From: Anaerolineae bacterium
Lineage (GTDB): Bacteria; Chloroflexota; Anaerolineae; JAFGEY01
Reading direction: 5' to 3'
Assembly (NCBI GenBank): GCA_016931365.1
Contig: JAFGEY010000022.1
Span: 1 to 26,965, forward strand
DNA: 26,965 nucleotides
Notes under the pieces: model-generated
Told to the model about the DNA's origin: nothing
Databases searched by the model: none
The model's input: only the letters and a program-made list of their open reading frames with translations
In this document: one piece after another, positions 1 through 7,194 of the stretch
Layout: each line of letters opens with the position of its first letter
How positions within the stretch are numbered: the stretch's first letter is position 1
Program-made: the position numbers and the translations under genes

Positions 1-154
1 GGCATCCTCCTGGGATAAATGGAAACAAGGATACCCGAAATCGTGTCTATTGGAAATTGGGCAAGTTATTTTTCACCCATTCCTAAACAGGTCAAGGCCA
101 CTCGGAGAATCTTGGCCCAAAATGCAATGGGCTTGTGGGATAGGCAAAGTGTGA

Positions 155-430
155 ATGTCAATGGAACAGCAAACCCAGGTAATGGTCAATTTGGCCCAAT
201 GGATTCGGGAGCGAGGGCTAGAGTCTCCTGCAATTTTGTTTTTACAGGCCAACAAGCCGTTGGCTCCCATCGGTGGGCAGGCGCTGCTCTTTCTTCAACC
301 TGTCTTGGGGGCAGTAGGCGCGATGCTTGGCTGGGCAAATGGCGAGCGCGTTTGGACTGACTATGCAGCGCTGCTAGAAAACCCGGCTTGCATCGATCGG
401 CTCCTGGAGCTTTTGGAAAGACCGGCATGA
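155..430 (+). CDS. Small hydrophobic hypothetical protein, first gene of the MutL-type cluster
   Basis: A 91-residue protein with no function I can name. Residues about 24-60 form a continuous hydrophobic/amphipathic stretch (ESPAILFLQANKPLAPIGGQ and onward) that could lie on or partly in the membrane; the tail is charged and helical (LLELLERPA). The start is uncertain: ATG at 155, 161 and 182 are all in frame, with weak purine runs upstream (AGG near 142, AGGT at 177-180). The stop TGA at 428-430 overlaps the ATG of the next gene as ATGA, so translation is probably coupled, which is the main reason to accept this small gene. An overlapping ORF in another frame (19-360) has no such junction. 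Its place at the head of seven same-strand genes suggests a small partner of the membrane proteins that follow. The coding call is fairly secure; the role is unknown. Confidence 0.62.
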   Translation: MSMEQQTQVMVNLAQWIRERGLESPAILFLQANKPLAPIGGQALLFLQPVLGAVGAMLGWANGERVWTDYAALLENPACIDRLLELLERPA

Positions 431-1194
431 ACCCGATTTCATCCAATTCTCTTTATATGCTGATTCGCATCGTGGCGATTGTTTTGCCCGGCCTGCTGTT
501 GTGGCTGTTTATGGGCTGGGCGCGCAAATCCGGCGGGCGGACTTTGCGGCCCATTCCTGCGTTTGATGCCGTCAAGGGGCTGCTCGGGCGCATGGCCGAG
601 AGTGGGCGGCGGGTGCACATTGCGCTGGGCACGAGCGGCGTCGGCGACGCGCAAATGCCCATCCTGGCCTGTGGGCTGGCCGTTCTTCGCCACCTGGCCC
701 GGCAGGGCGCGTCCTTTGGCGCTTCGCCGCTGACAACAGTCGCCGATCCGACATCCATGCTACTGGCTCAGGACATTGTCTATGATGCCTACAAGAGCAG
801 GGGCCTGCAAGATCACTACCAGGCGACCGACGTTCAGATGATCGCTCCTGACGCCGCCGCTTACGCGGTCGGCGTGCAGGACGCGGTCAATCGGGAAACG
901 GTAGCTGCCAATGTGATGATCGGGCATTTCGACCAGGAATATCTGCTGATGGGCGAGGCCGGCGCGCAGCGTGGGTTGATCCAGTTGGCTGGCTCGGATA
1001 CGGTCGATGCACAGCCCTTTATGCTCGCCACGTCGCGCAATGTGCTCATCGGCGAAGAGGCGTTTGCCGCCGGCGCGTATCTGACTCAGGAGCCCAAGTA
1101 CGTTGCCAGTCTGCGCGTTCAGGATGTCTTGCGCGTATTGATCGTGCTGGCGATTGTGCTCGGCGTGCTCTGGGAGACTTTGGGGCCAAGATGA
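427..1194 (+). CDS. Membrane-anchored protein, DUF6754-like
   Basis: A 255-residue protein with a membrane span at each end (residues about 9-28, VAIVLPGLLLWLFMGWA; and about 230-248, VLRVLIVLAIVLGVLW) and a soluble alpha/beta domain of about 190 residues between them. The central part has GTSGVGDAQMPILA, a HLARQGASFGASPLTTVADP stretch and VMIGHFDQEYLLMGEAG. The overall look matches proteins labelled DUF6754 in Chloroflexota; I recognise this by pattern only, and the biochemical role is unknown. I chose ATG 427 over an upstream TTG at 388 because it overlaps the preceding stop as ATGA. The next gene begins 16 bases after the stop. The TM-soluble-TM layout recurs in the C-terminal part of the protein encoded at 1897-4662, which hints that the two lie side by side in one membrane assembly. 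Confidence 0.75.
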   Translation: MNPISSNSLYMLIRIVAIVLPGLLLWLFMGWARKSGGRTLRPIPAFDAVKGLLGRMAESGRRVHIALGTSGVGDAQMPILACGLAVLRHLARQGASFGASPLTTVADPTSMLLAQDIVYDAYKSRGLQDHYQATDVQMIAPDAAAYAVGVQDAVNRETVAANVMIGHFDQEYLLMGEAGAQRGLIQLAGSDTVDAQPFMLATSRNVLIGEEAFAAGAYLTQEPKYVASLRVQDVLRVLIVLAIVLGVLWETLGPR

Positions 1195-1200
1195 TGAGGT

Positions 1201-1206
1201 GGGAGG
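1201..1206 (+). promoter_or_regulatory. Ribosome binding site deciding a GTG start
   Basis: GGGAGG lies four bases before GTG 1211, with a second purine block (GAGG) at 1196-1199. It supports starting the six-span protein at GTG 1211 rather than at the upstream in-frame TTG. Confidence 0.55.
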
Positions 1207-1210
1207 TACG

Positions 1211-1879
1211 GTGCGGTTCGACTTGAAACGGCTGTATCCCATATTATTGACCGTGATCACGCTGTCCACGGGGATTATAGTCCTGTTGTCGTTCTTTTCT
1301 GACGATCCGGGCTTGCAGGCGTTTCGTGGCGTCTTGGTAGAGTGGACGGTGATCGTCGCCGCATTTGCCATCTTGATGGGTGTGCTCAATGTGCTGCGCG
1401 TGCACGCCCAGCGGATCAGAGAACGCCAGGGTGCGTTTTACAGCCTGATCGCGCTGCTGGGTTTTTTGCTTGTCTTTGTGCCCGGCATTCTGTCAGTTCC
1501 GCAATCCTCTTCGGAGGCCGCCGTCCTCTTTGGTCCTCAGGGAACCATCGTCACCTTTGTGTATCGATACATACAGCGGCCTCTCCAGTCGACGCTCTTT
1601 TCCCTGATGGCCTTTTTTGTTGCCACAGCGGCCTGGCGCGCGTTTCGCATTCGCAGCGCCGCCTCGTTGGTGATGTTTATTGCCGCCGTTTTTGTCCTGC
1701 TGGGGTCGATTTACCTGGATGTCGGCGACGCGTGGAAGGATATTGTCAAGACCAAAGACTGGATTCTAGCCGTACCGACAACAGCAGGGGCAAGGGGCAT
1801 TTTATTGGGCATCGTGCTGGGCACGGTGGTGACAGGAATTCGATTCTTGCTGGGGATCGAGCATCCCTACAGCGATTAG
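1211..1879 (+). CDS. Six-span membrane protein of unknown function
   Basis: A 222-residue, strongly hydrophobic protein. I see six likely membrane spans, at residues about 8-29, 43-63, 79-98, 125-143, 150-168 and 190-211, joined by short basic loops (VHAQRIRERQ; RAFRIRS). No catalytic or transporter motif is recognisable. The start is GTG at 1211, preceded by GGGAGG at 1201-1206; the frame is open further upstream to a TTG at 1154, but that would overlap the previous gene and has no supporting site. The gene lies 16 bases after the DUF6754-like gene and 17 bases before the P-D-W-L gene, so it is almost certainly in the same transcript. Its partners suggest a structural or channel-like part of a membrane complex; that is inference from position only. 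Confidence 0.75.
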   Translation: MRFDLKRLYPILLTVITLSTGIIVLLSFFSDDPGLQAFRGVLVEWTVIVAAFAILMGVLNVLRVHAQRIRERQGAFYSLIALLGFLLVFVPGILSVPQSSSEAAVLFGPQGTIVTFVYRYIQRPLQSTLFSLMAFFVATAAWRAFRIRSAASLVMFIAAVFVLLGSIYLDVGDAWKDIVKTKDWILAVPTTAGARGILLGIVLGTVVTGIRFLLGIEHPYSD

Positions 1880-1896
1880 CGTTTGAGTGAGGCCTG

Positions 1897-4662
1897 ATGA
1901 GCCAGGATTTGCCCACTGGGCAAGAAAACGAATTGAATCGACTGCCAGATTGGCTGCGCGATATGGACGGCGCAGAGGAAACGCCTGACTGGCTGCGCCA
2001 ACTCGCACAGAAGCAGGAAGAGTTTCCTGAAGAGGGCGTATCTGCGACGTTGGATCAGGAACCCGCTGGCGAGCCTGACTGGTTGGGCGATTTCCGCGGC
2101 GATTTCGCGGCTGAAGCGCCTGAAGAAGAGCAAGCTGTACCGGAAGGTGAGGCGGGCGAGTTGCCCGATTGGTTTACCGACGTCGGTGATGAGGCCGCTG
2201 AATCGGAAGGGGGAGCTGCCGTACCCGACTGGTTGAGTGGTTTTGGGACTGAAGCAGTCCAACCCGCCCAAGGGGCTGGCGACGTTTTCGAGGGCGCACC
2301 TGAAGGCGCTTTACCCGATTGGCTGGCTGGTTTTGGAGAGACGGAAGCGCCGCAAATGATCTTGGAAGAACCTCAACCTGAAGAGAGCGAGGCCGAGGCG
2401 CCTGCCTGGCTGCGCGGCGTTGAGCCGGTGACGCCACAAGATCTGGTCGACGAATCTCAAATCCCAACAAGTGAGGCCCTCCCCGATTGGCTGTTGGGAG
2501 ATAAGAGCCAGATCGTCTTGGAGCCCGAGTCGGTTCAGCCCGAGTCGGAGGTGCCCGAATGGCTGCACGGCGTTTCAGAATTGCCCCAACAGCCCGAACT
2601 TGAAGCAAAAGCCGGATTGCCCGACTGGTTGAGCGGTATTGCCGAGGAGAGCGTCGAACCAGGAGCACCGGCAATTGAAGAGCCGTTGGAAACGCCAGAC
2701 TGGTTGAGCGGAGCGGCTGGCGAGGTCGAGCCGACTGAATCTGAAGAGCAAGCCGGGTTGCCCGACTGGTTGAGCGGTATTGCCGAGGAGAGCGTCGAGC
2801 CGGAACCCGCTGCCGAACTGGCCGAGCCATCGGAGGTCGAAGGGACTTTGCCCGATTGGCTGCAGGCGATCCGCGATCAAACGGGCGAACCCGAAGAGCC
2901 AGAGATCGAAGAATCATTGGAGACCCCTGACTGGCTGTTAAGCGCTGAAATCGAAAAGGGTGAAACGGGCGAAGAGGGTAGCGTGCCCGATTGGCTCCAG
3001 CAGATTGAGTTTGAAGACGCACAATTGTCCCTTTCAGGGGAGGCCACATCAGAAGTGCCTGAGACTGAAGAGGCGCTGCCCGATTGGCTGGGGATTGGTG
3101 AACCGGAAGAGGCCGAGCTGTCCAAAGAGGCGACGCTTGAGCTGGGCTTTAATGTCGATGAAACTGTGCCGAAATTGCCCGATTGGTTTCAAGACCTTGG
3201 TGAAACGTCCAGTGAGGGAAAAGTCCAAGTCCCCGGAACGGAGTGGTTGCGCGAAATCGAATCTGCACCGGTGCCGCAAGAATCGTTGTTCGAAGAAGAA
3301 CCTTCTGACGTCATCCCCACACCCGATTGGCTCGATGATCTCGGTTTGGACGAATCCGTCCAGGCTGAAACGTCGTCGGAAGCACCTGAGGCATTGGGAT
3401 TGCCAAGCTGGTTACAAGAAGCCGATCTTGGCGAGCGGGTTCAAGAAAAATCGTCGCTGGACAGCATACTCTCGCTAGATAAGGTGGCAGGTGAGCCTGT
3501 TTCACCTGAACTGGCCGAGTTGGAGCAAGATATTCGGGCGATTGCCGCCGAAACAGGGCTGGGATCGGGCATTGGGAGCGGTCTCGATACATGGATCGAG
3601 GAGCAGCGCACGCGAGTTGAGCCGGTCACCGACCAAACTCTTTCCGTCGAGACCAGTGGGCCGCTGGCCGGGTTGCGCGGCCTGTTGGCGCCGGAGCCCT
3701 TGTTGGGCATTTTCCCCAAGTCCGTCTACAAGCCTGCTCAGCCAATCCCTGATGCACATGTGGCCGAAGCACAGCTCTTTGAGTCGATTCTATCTGCGCC
3801 CGCTGGCGAACCAGTGGTAGTCGAACGCACACAGGGCAAAGAGGCGCTGGCCAGCTTGGGCCGGTGGGTTATTTATCTGGCGTTGCTTGCGACGATGGTC
3901 GCTGCTGCGTTTTTGCCCAAGCCATTCAACGAGTTGATTCGCGCGCCCGCGATGGATGAAACATCGGACTTTTACAATGCGATTCAGCGTCTGCCTGAGG
4001 GCAGTGTCGCTTTGCTGGCCCTCGACTATGATGCTGCGCTCGATGGTGAGTTGACACCGCAGACGCGTGCGATCGTGCGGCATTTGTCCCAACGCGGCGT
4101 GGGCGTGGCCGCGGTCAGCATCACGCCGCAGGGCATCGCAATCGTTCAGGATGTTTTCGCCCAAGAGGCCGGGCTTGTCGCCGGAGAAGATTATTTGAAC
4201 CTGGGCTACCTGCCGCCGCATCCCGCCTCTTTACAGGCTTTGATCGATGGCCCGGTCAACGCGCCGGTACTGGGTTTGCAGGCCAGGCCAGAAGAAACGC
4301 CGCTGGGGCAAAAAATGGCCGGTTTGGAGCAAGTTGATCTGGTCGTCACCGTCAGCGGCAGCGCGGATCATGTGCGCTGGTGGGTTGAGCAGGTGGGCAG
4401 TCGATATGGGATCGATATTGTTGCCGGAGTCAGTGCGGCCATTGCGCCCTATGTGCTGCCCTATTACGCGAGCGATTACGGCCAGATCAAGGGACTGGTG
4501 ATCGGTTTGGCTGGCGCTGCTGATTATGAACAGAAACTGGTTGGTGGAACGCCGCTGGATTACGCGCAGCGTAACCTGGTGCTGCAGGGATATGGGCAGT
4601 TAGTGCTGGCGGCGATCTTGCTGTTGAGCGGCATCACCTTTGTGTTGAGAAAGCGGGCCTGA
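1897..4662 (+). CDS. Acidic P-D-W-L repeat protein with two membrane spans and an extracytoplasmic domain
   Basis: A 921-residue protein in two parts. Residues 1 to about 510 are Glu/Pro-rich and low in complexity, with 20 short tryptophan motifs spaced roughly 15-45 residues apart. Fourteen are exactly PDWL, two are PDWF, and the rest are PAWL, PEWL, TEWL and PSWL; most are followed by a small hydrophobic turn such as SGI, RDM or QQI. After a linker, a span at residues about 657-677 (WVIYLALLATMVAAAFL) leads to a 220-residue alpha/beta domain. A second span at the C-terminus ends in RKRA, so both ends are predicted cytoplasmic and the 220-residue domain outside. The disordered acidic arm looks like a multivalent docking platform, with PDWL as the binding motif for a partner. 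ATG 1897 lies 17 bases after the previous gene and the next gene starts 4 bases after the stop. No enzyme motif is visible. Confidence 0.85.
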   Translation: MSQDLPTGQENELNRLPDWLRDMDGAEETPDWLRQLAQKQEEFPEEGVSATLDQEPAGEPDWLGDFRGDFAAEAPEEEQAVPEGEAGELPDWFTDVGDEAAESEGGAAVPDWLSGFGTEAVQPAQGAGDVFEGAPEGALPDWLAGFGETEAPQMILEEPQPEESEAEAPAWLRGVEPVTPQDLVDESQIPTSEALPDWLLGDKSQIVLEPESVQPESEVPEWLHGVSELPQQPELEAKAGLPDWLSGIAEESVEPGAPAIEEPLETPDWLSGAAGEVEPTESEEQAGLPDWLSGIAEESVEPEPAAELAEPSEVEGTLPDWLQAIRDQTGEPEEPEIEESLETPDWLLSAEIEKGETGEEGSVPDWLQQIEFEDAQLSLSGEATSEVPETEEALPDWLGIGEPEEAELSKEATLELGFNVDETVPKLPDWFQDLGETSSEGKVQVPGTEWLREIESAPVPQESLFEEEPSDVIPTPDWLDDLGLDESVQAETSSEAPEALGLPSWLQEADLGERVQEKSSLDSILSLDKVAGEPVSPELAELEQDIRAIAAETGLGSGIGSGLDTWIEEQRTRVEPVTDQTLSVETSGPLAGLRGLLAPEPLLGIFPKSVYKPAQPIPDAHVAEAQLFESILSAPAGEPVVVERTQGKEALASLGRWVIYLALLATMVAAAFLPKPFNELIRAPAMDETSDFYNAIQRLPEGSVALLALDYDAALDGELTPQTRAIVRHLSQRGVGVAAVSITPQGIAIVQDVFAQEAGLVAGEDYLNLGYLPPHPASLQALIDGPVNAPVLGLQARPEETPLGQKMAGLEQVDLVVTVSGSADHVRWWVEQVGSRYGIDIVAGVSAAIAPYVLPYYASDYGQIKGLVIGLAGAADYEQKLVGGTPLDYAQRNLVLQGYGQLVLAAILLLSGITFVLRKRA
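1939..3417 (+). repeat. Degenerate P-D-W-L motif array inside the acidic arm
   Basis: Twenty [P/T]-x-W-[L/F] motifs were counted in the translation, usually preceded by Leu, Thr or Val and followed by one to three small or hydrophobic residues. At DNA level the core is often cc[cg]ga[ct]tgg[ct]tg. Spacing is irregular, so this is a series of short linear motifs rather than a strict tandem repeat. Confidence 0.85.
2611..2801 (+). repeat. 50-bp near-identical direct repeat pair within the P-D-W-L gene
   Basis: Bases 2611-2660 and 2752-2801 match at 48 of 50 positions; both differences are third-position A/G changes. The copies are 141 bp (47 codons) apart, keep the reading frame, and each encodes a PDWLSGIAEESVEP unit. 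This suggests recent in-frame duplication as a way the motif array grows. Confidence 0.88.
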
Positions 4663-4666
4663 CGAT

Positions 4667-5374
4667 ATGGCTTTGAACCTGAATGTGGCAGGCACTCTGG
4701 TAGCGTTCGTTTTGACGCTGATGGTCTATGCCTACCTGATCAAAGACATCTCTTTCTTTTACTCTCTTTACCGCATTGCCGCCTATTTGTTTGTCGGTGT
4801 GGCGCTGGGGTACGCCGCCGTGATGGCCTGGCACGGTGTGCTGGTGCCGCGCTTGCTGTTACAACTCGAAGAGGGCCGGTGGTGGTATCTGGTGCCGCTT
4901 ATCTTTTGCCTGCTTTTGCTGGCCAAAGTACGCCCGGCCTGGAGCAAGGTTGGCAACATCCCGATTGCGTTTATGCTCGGTGTGGGCGCGGCGCTGGCCG
5001 TCGGCGGCGGGGTGATCGGCACGTTGATCCCCCAGGTCGAGGCGACTTTTGTCTCGCTGAACCCGCTGCATTATCAAGGCCAGGCTGCGGCTGAATCATC
5101 TTATGTTCTTGTCTATGTGCTGGAGGCACTGTTGATGGTTGTCGGCACGGTCAGCACGCTGCTTTATTTCTATTTTAACACTGAAGGCGGCTCCCGTCGG
5201 CTGGCTGGCGTGCGCGAACCCATCCTGCGCCTTTCGACGGGATTTGGCAAAGTGTTCATGATGTTTACTTTTGGCGCTATCTTTGCCACGACGGCCATTT
5301 CGCGCCTGTCGTTGCTGGCCGATCGAATCCGTTTTCTCATTCTGACCGTCTGGTCCTGGATACCGACGCCTTGA
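4667..5374 (+). CDS. Polytopic membrane protein of unknown function
   Basis: A 235-residue protein with six or seven likely membrane spans: residues about 6-24, 30-57, 69-85, 98-121, 145-168 and one or two in the last 45. The N-terminal helix begins MALNLNVAGTLVAFVLTLMV; a conserved-looking loop carries ISFFYSLYRIAAYLFVG. A basic loop (GGSRRLAGVREP) lies before the last spans. No transporter, protease or glycosyltransferase signature is recognisable. ATG 4667 lies 4 bases after the stop of the P-D-W-L gene, and the MutL-like gene starts 10 bases after this stop, so expression is tightly linked. It is probably the second polytopic component of a complex with the protein at 1211-1879, judged on gene order alone. 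Confidence 0.76.
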   Translation: MALNLNVAGTLVAFVLTLMVYAYLIKDISFFYSLYRIAAYLFVGVALGYAAVMAWHGVLVPRLLLQLEEGRWWYLVPLIFCLLLLAKVRPAWSKVGNIPIAFMLGVGAALAVGGGVIGTLIPQVEATFVSLNPLHYQGQAAAESSYVLVYVLEALLMVVGTVSTLLYFYFNTEGGSRRLAGVREPILRLSTGFGKVFMMFTFGAIFATTAISRLSLLADRIRFLILTVWSWIPTP

Positions 5375-5384
5375 CCGCGGGGAT

Positions 5385-7193
5385 ATGTCATCGATGAGTG
5401 AGTACGAACCGCAACTGGAGTCCATTCTCGTCGCCGATTGTGGTCATGCGACCACCAAAGTCGTGTTGATCGACCTGGTGGAGGGGCAGTATCGCTTTGT
5501 CGCTCGTGCTGAGTCGCTGAGCACGGCGGGTCAGCCCTGGCAGGACCTTTCGGTAGGGGTGGTCGACGCCATCCAGAATCTCCAGGCGTTCACCGGGCGC
5601 AAATTTCTGGACGAGCAAGGCCAGTTGATCACGCCCGAACTCGAAAATGGGCAGGGTGTGGATGGGTTTCTTGCCATCAGCAGTGCGGCCTCGCCGCTGC
5701 GCGTCATTTTGGCCGGTCTGGTGCGTGATGTGAGCATCGCCAGCGCGCGGCGCGCGGTACTTGCCACCTATGCCAACATCGTCGATGTGATTTCACTGGA
5801 GCAGCCGCCGGGAAAGGATGGGCCGCGTACAGACGATGAGGCGATCAATGCCATCTGGCACGCCGCACCAGACGTGGTCTGCATCGTCGGCGGCACCGAT
5901 GGTGGAGCTTCGACGCCGCTGTTGCGTTTGGTGCGCGATGTCGTGCGTGTGGCGGTGTATCTGATGGGTGAGGCTGCACCGCCGGTGCTTTTTGCCGGCA
6001 ATGCCCAACTCGCCGAGCAGATCACCAAGGTGTTTGAAGGCCTGGCCAGTGTGCAGGTGATCGATAACGTGCGCCCGTTGCCCGACGCTGAAAACATCAC
6101 GTCGTTGCAGGAAGAACTGGAAGTGATGTTTTACGATCACAAGATGGCTCATACGCCCGGCATCGGTACGTTAGGACGATGGAGCCAGTCAGTCGTTTTG
6201 CCGACCGCGCGGGCATCGGATTATATGGTTCGTTTTTGTGAGCAGGCCTGGAAGACGGGCAAGCCCGCCCTGGCCGTCGACGTTGGCAGCGCGACGGTGG
6301 CGCTCAATGTCTGCCGGAATGGCCGTGCGCTGACGACGGTGTGTACCGATCTCGGTGTGGGGTATGGGATGCGGAGCCTGCTCGATCAGATTGATTTGAA
6401 CGACATTTTGCGTTGGGTTCCCTTTGAGATCGCCCCGGTGGATGCCCGAGATCGCCTGTTGAATCAGGCTTTGCATCCCACGTCGATACCTCAGACGCGG
6501 GAAGACCTGTGGCTGGTGCAGGCGGCAGCACGCGAGGCGATCCGTTTGGCGCTGGCCGATTCGCTGCCCGGATGGCCGTTGCGCGAAGGAATGCCCGGCA
6601 ATCTCCTTCCGCCCTGTGATCCGCTGATTGGCCTGGGACATTTGCTGACTCGCGCGCCCACGGGAGGGCAAGCGGCATTGATCTTGCTCGATGCGCTTCA
6701 GCCGACAGGGATCAGCAATTTGTTTCTGGACGAGCGCAATCTGGTTCCTGCGCTGGGCGCTGTGGGGGCAATCGAGCCGCTGGCATTGGTGCAAACGCTG
6801 CGCAACGGCGGATTGACTTTCCTCGGTACGGCAGTCGCCCCGGTTGGATCGGGGCATCCTGGCGACACGGCGCTGGCCCTTCGCGGCGTCGACAAGGCCG
6901 CAGGTGTGAGCGCTGAAATCAAATGCGGCGAAGTGAGTGTTTTTCCCTTCCACTTTGAGAAAAAGACTCTACTCGAACTGATTCCGGCGCGCGGGTTCGA
7001 CATTGGTCAGGGACGCGGCAAAAGCTGCACGATCGAGTATCGCGAGGGTTCAGTGGGGCTGATCGTCGATGCGCGCGGCCGCCCACTTGAACTGCCTCAC
7101 GACGCCGCGCGTCGATGCGCGCGGCTCGAATACTGGCTATCTGCGCTGGGGCCAGACACGTCTGAAACAAAGGTTGGCGAGAGGACGAATTAG
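5385..7193 (+). CDS. MutL-family ASKHA ATPase-like protein (glutamate-mutase accessory protein family)
   Basis: A 602-residue protein that resembles the MutL family, best known as an accessory protein encoded beside the B12-dependent glutamate mutase subunits in clostridia. Two ASKHA-type phosphate-binding motifs are visible: VADCGHATTKVVLIDL (Asp18, Gly20, Thr23/24, Lys25) near the N-terminus and AVDVGSATVALNV (Asp299, Gly301) mid-protein, followed by TTVCTDLGVGYGM. Together they are consistent with the two-lobed actin/Hsp70 fold. A motif VCIVGGTDGGAS lies between them. The C-terminal 130 residues look beta-rich. ATG 5385 (GGGGAT just upstream) or ATG 5394 could be the start. No mutase subunit and no B12-binding DxHxxG motif was noticed in the neighbouring genes, so a mutase-chaperone role cannot be assumed. 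The neighbours are membrane proteins, so it may instead energise or regulate a membrane complex. The family call is good; the function is open. Confidence 0.85.
   Translation: MSSMSEYEPQLESILVADCGHATTKVVLIDLVEGQYRFVARAESLSTAGQPWQDLSVGVVDAIQNLQAFTGRKFLDEQGQLITPELENGQGVDGFLAISSAASPLRVILAGLVRDVSIASARRAVLATYANIVDVISLEQPPGKDGPRTDDEAINAIWHAAPDVVCIVGGTDGGASTPLLRLVRDVVRVAVYLMGEAAPPVLFAGNAQLAEQITKVFEGLASVQVIDNVRPLPDAENITSLQEELEVMFYDHKMAHTPGIGTLGRWSQSVVLPTARASDYMVRFCEQAWKTGKPALAVDVGSATVALNVCRNGRALTTVCTDLGVGYGMRSLLDQIDLNDILRWVPFEIAPVDARDRLLNQALHPTSIPQTREDLWLVQAAAREAIRLALADSLPGWPLREGMPGNLLPPCDPLIGLGHLLTRAPTGGQAALILLDALQPTGISNLFLDERNLVPALGAVGAIEPLALVQTLRNGGLTFLGTAVAPVGSGHPGDTALALRGVDKAAGVSAEIKCGEVSVFPFHFEKKTLLELIPARGFDIGQGRGKSCTIEYREGSVGLIVDARGRPLELPHDAARRCARLEYWLSALGPDTSETKVGERTN
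7179..7185 (+). promoter_or_regulatory. Ribosome binding site deciding a GTG start
   Basis: GAGAGGA ends nine bases before GTG 7195, which itself begins one base after the MutL-like stop codon (TAG 7191-7193). This supports GTG 7195 over the in-frame ATG at 7069, which would overlap the MutL-like gene by 125 bases. Confidence 0.6.
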
Positions 7194-7194
7194 C

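Noticed and set aside
19..360. Plus-strand ORF of 113 codons at the left edge
   Set aside because: It overlaps the 155-430 gene in another frame and lacks its ATGA junction with the next gene; the product shows no coherent hydrophobic or domain pattern.
2174..3049. Long antisense ORF (291 codons, minus strand) opposite the P-D-W-L gene
   Set aside because: It mirrors the biased codon pattern of the repeated acidic sequence and is Arg/Pro-rich without domains. The plus-strand protein has membrane spans and clear operon spacing.
5385..7193. Naming this gene as DNA mismatch-repair mutL
   Set aside because: The protein has ASKHA motifs and no GHKL ATPase motifs; it belongs to the unrelated MutL family of glutamate mutase clusters.
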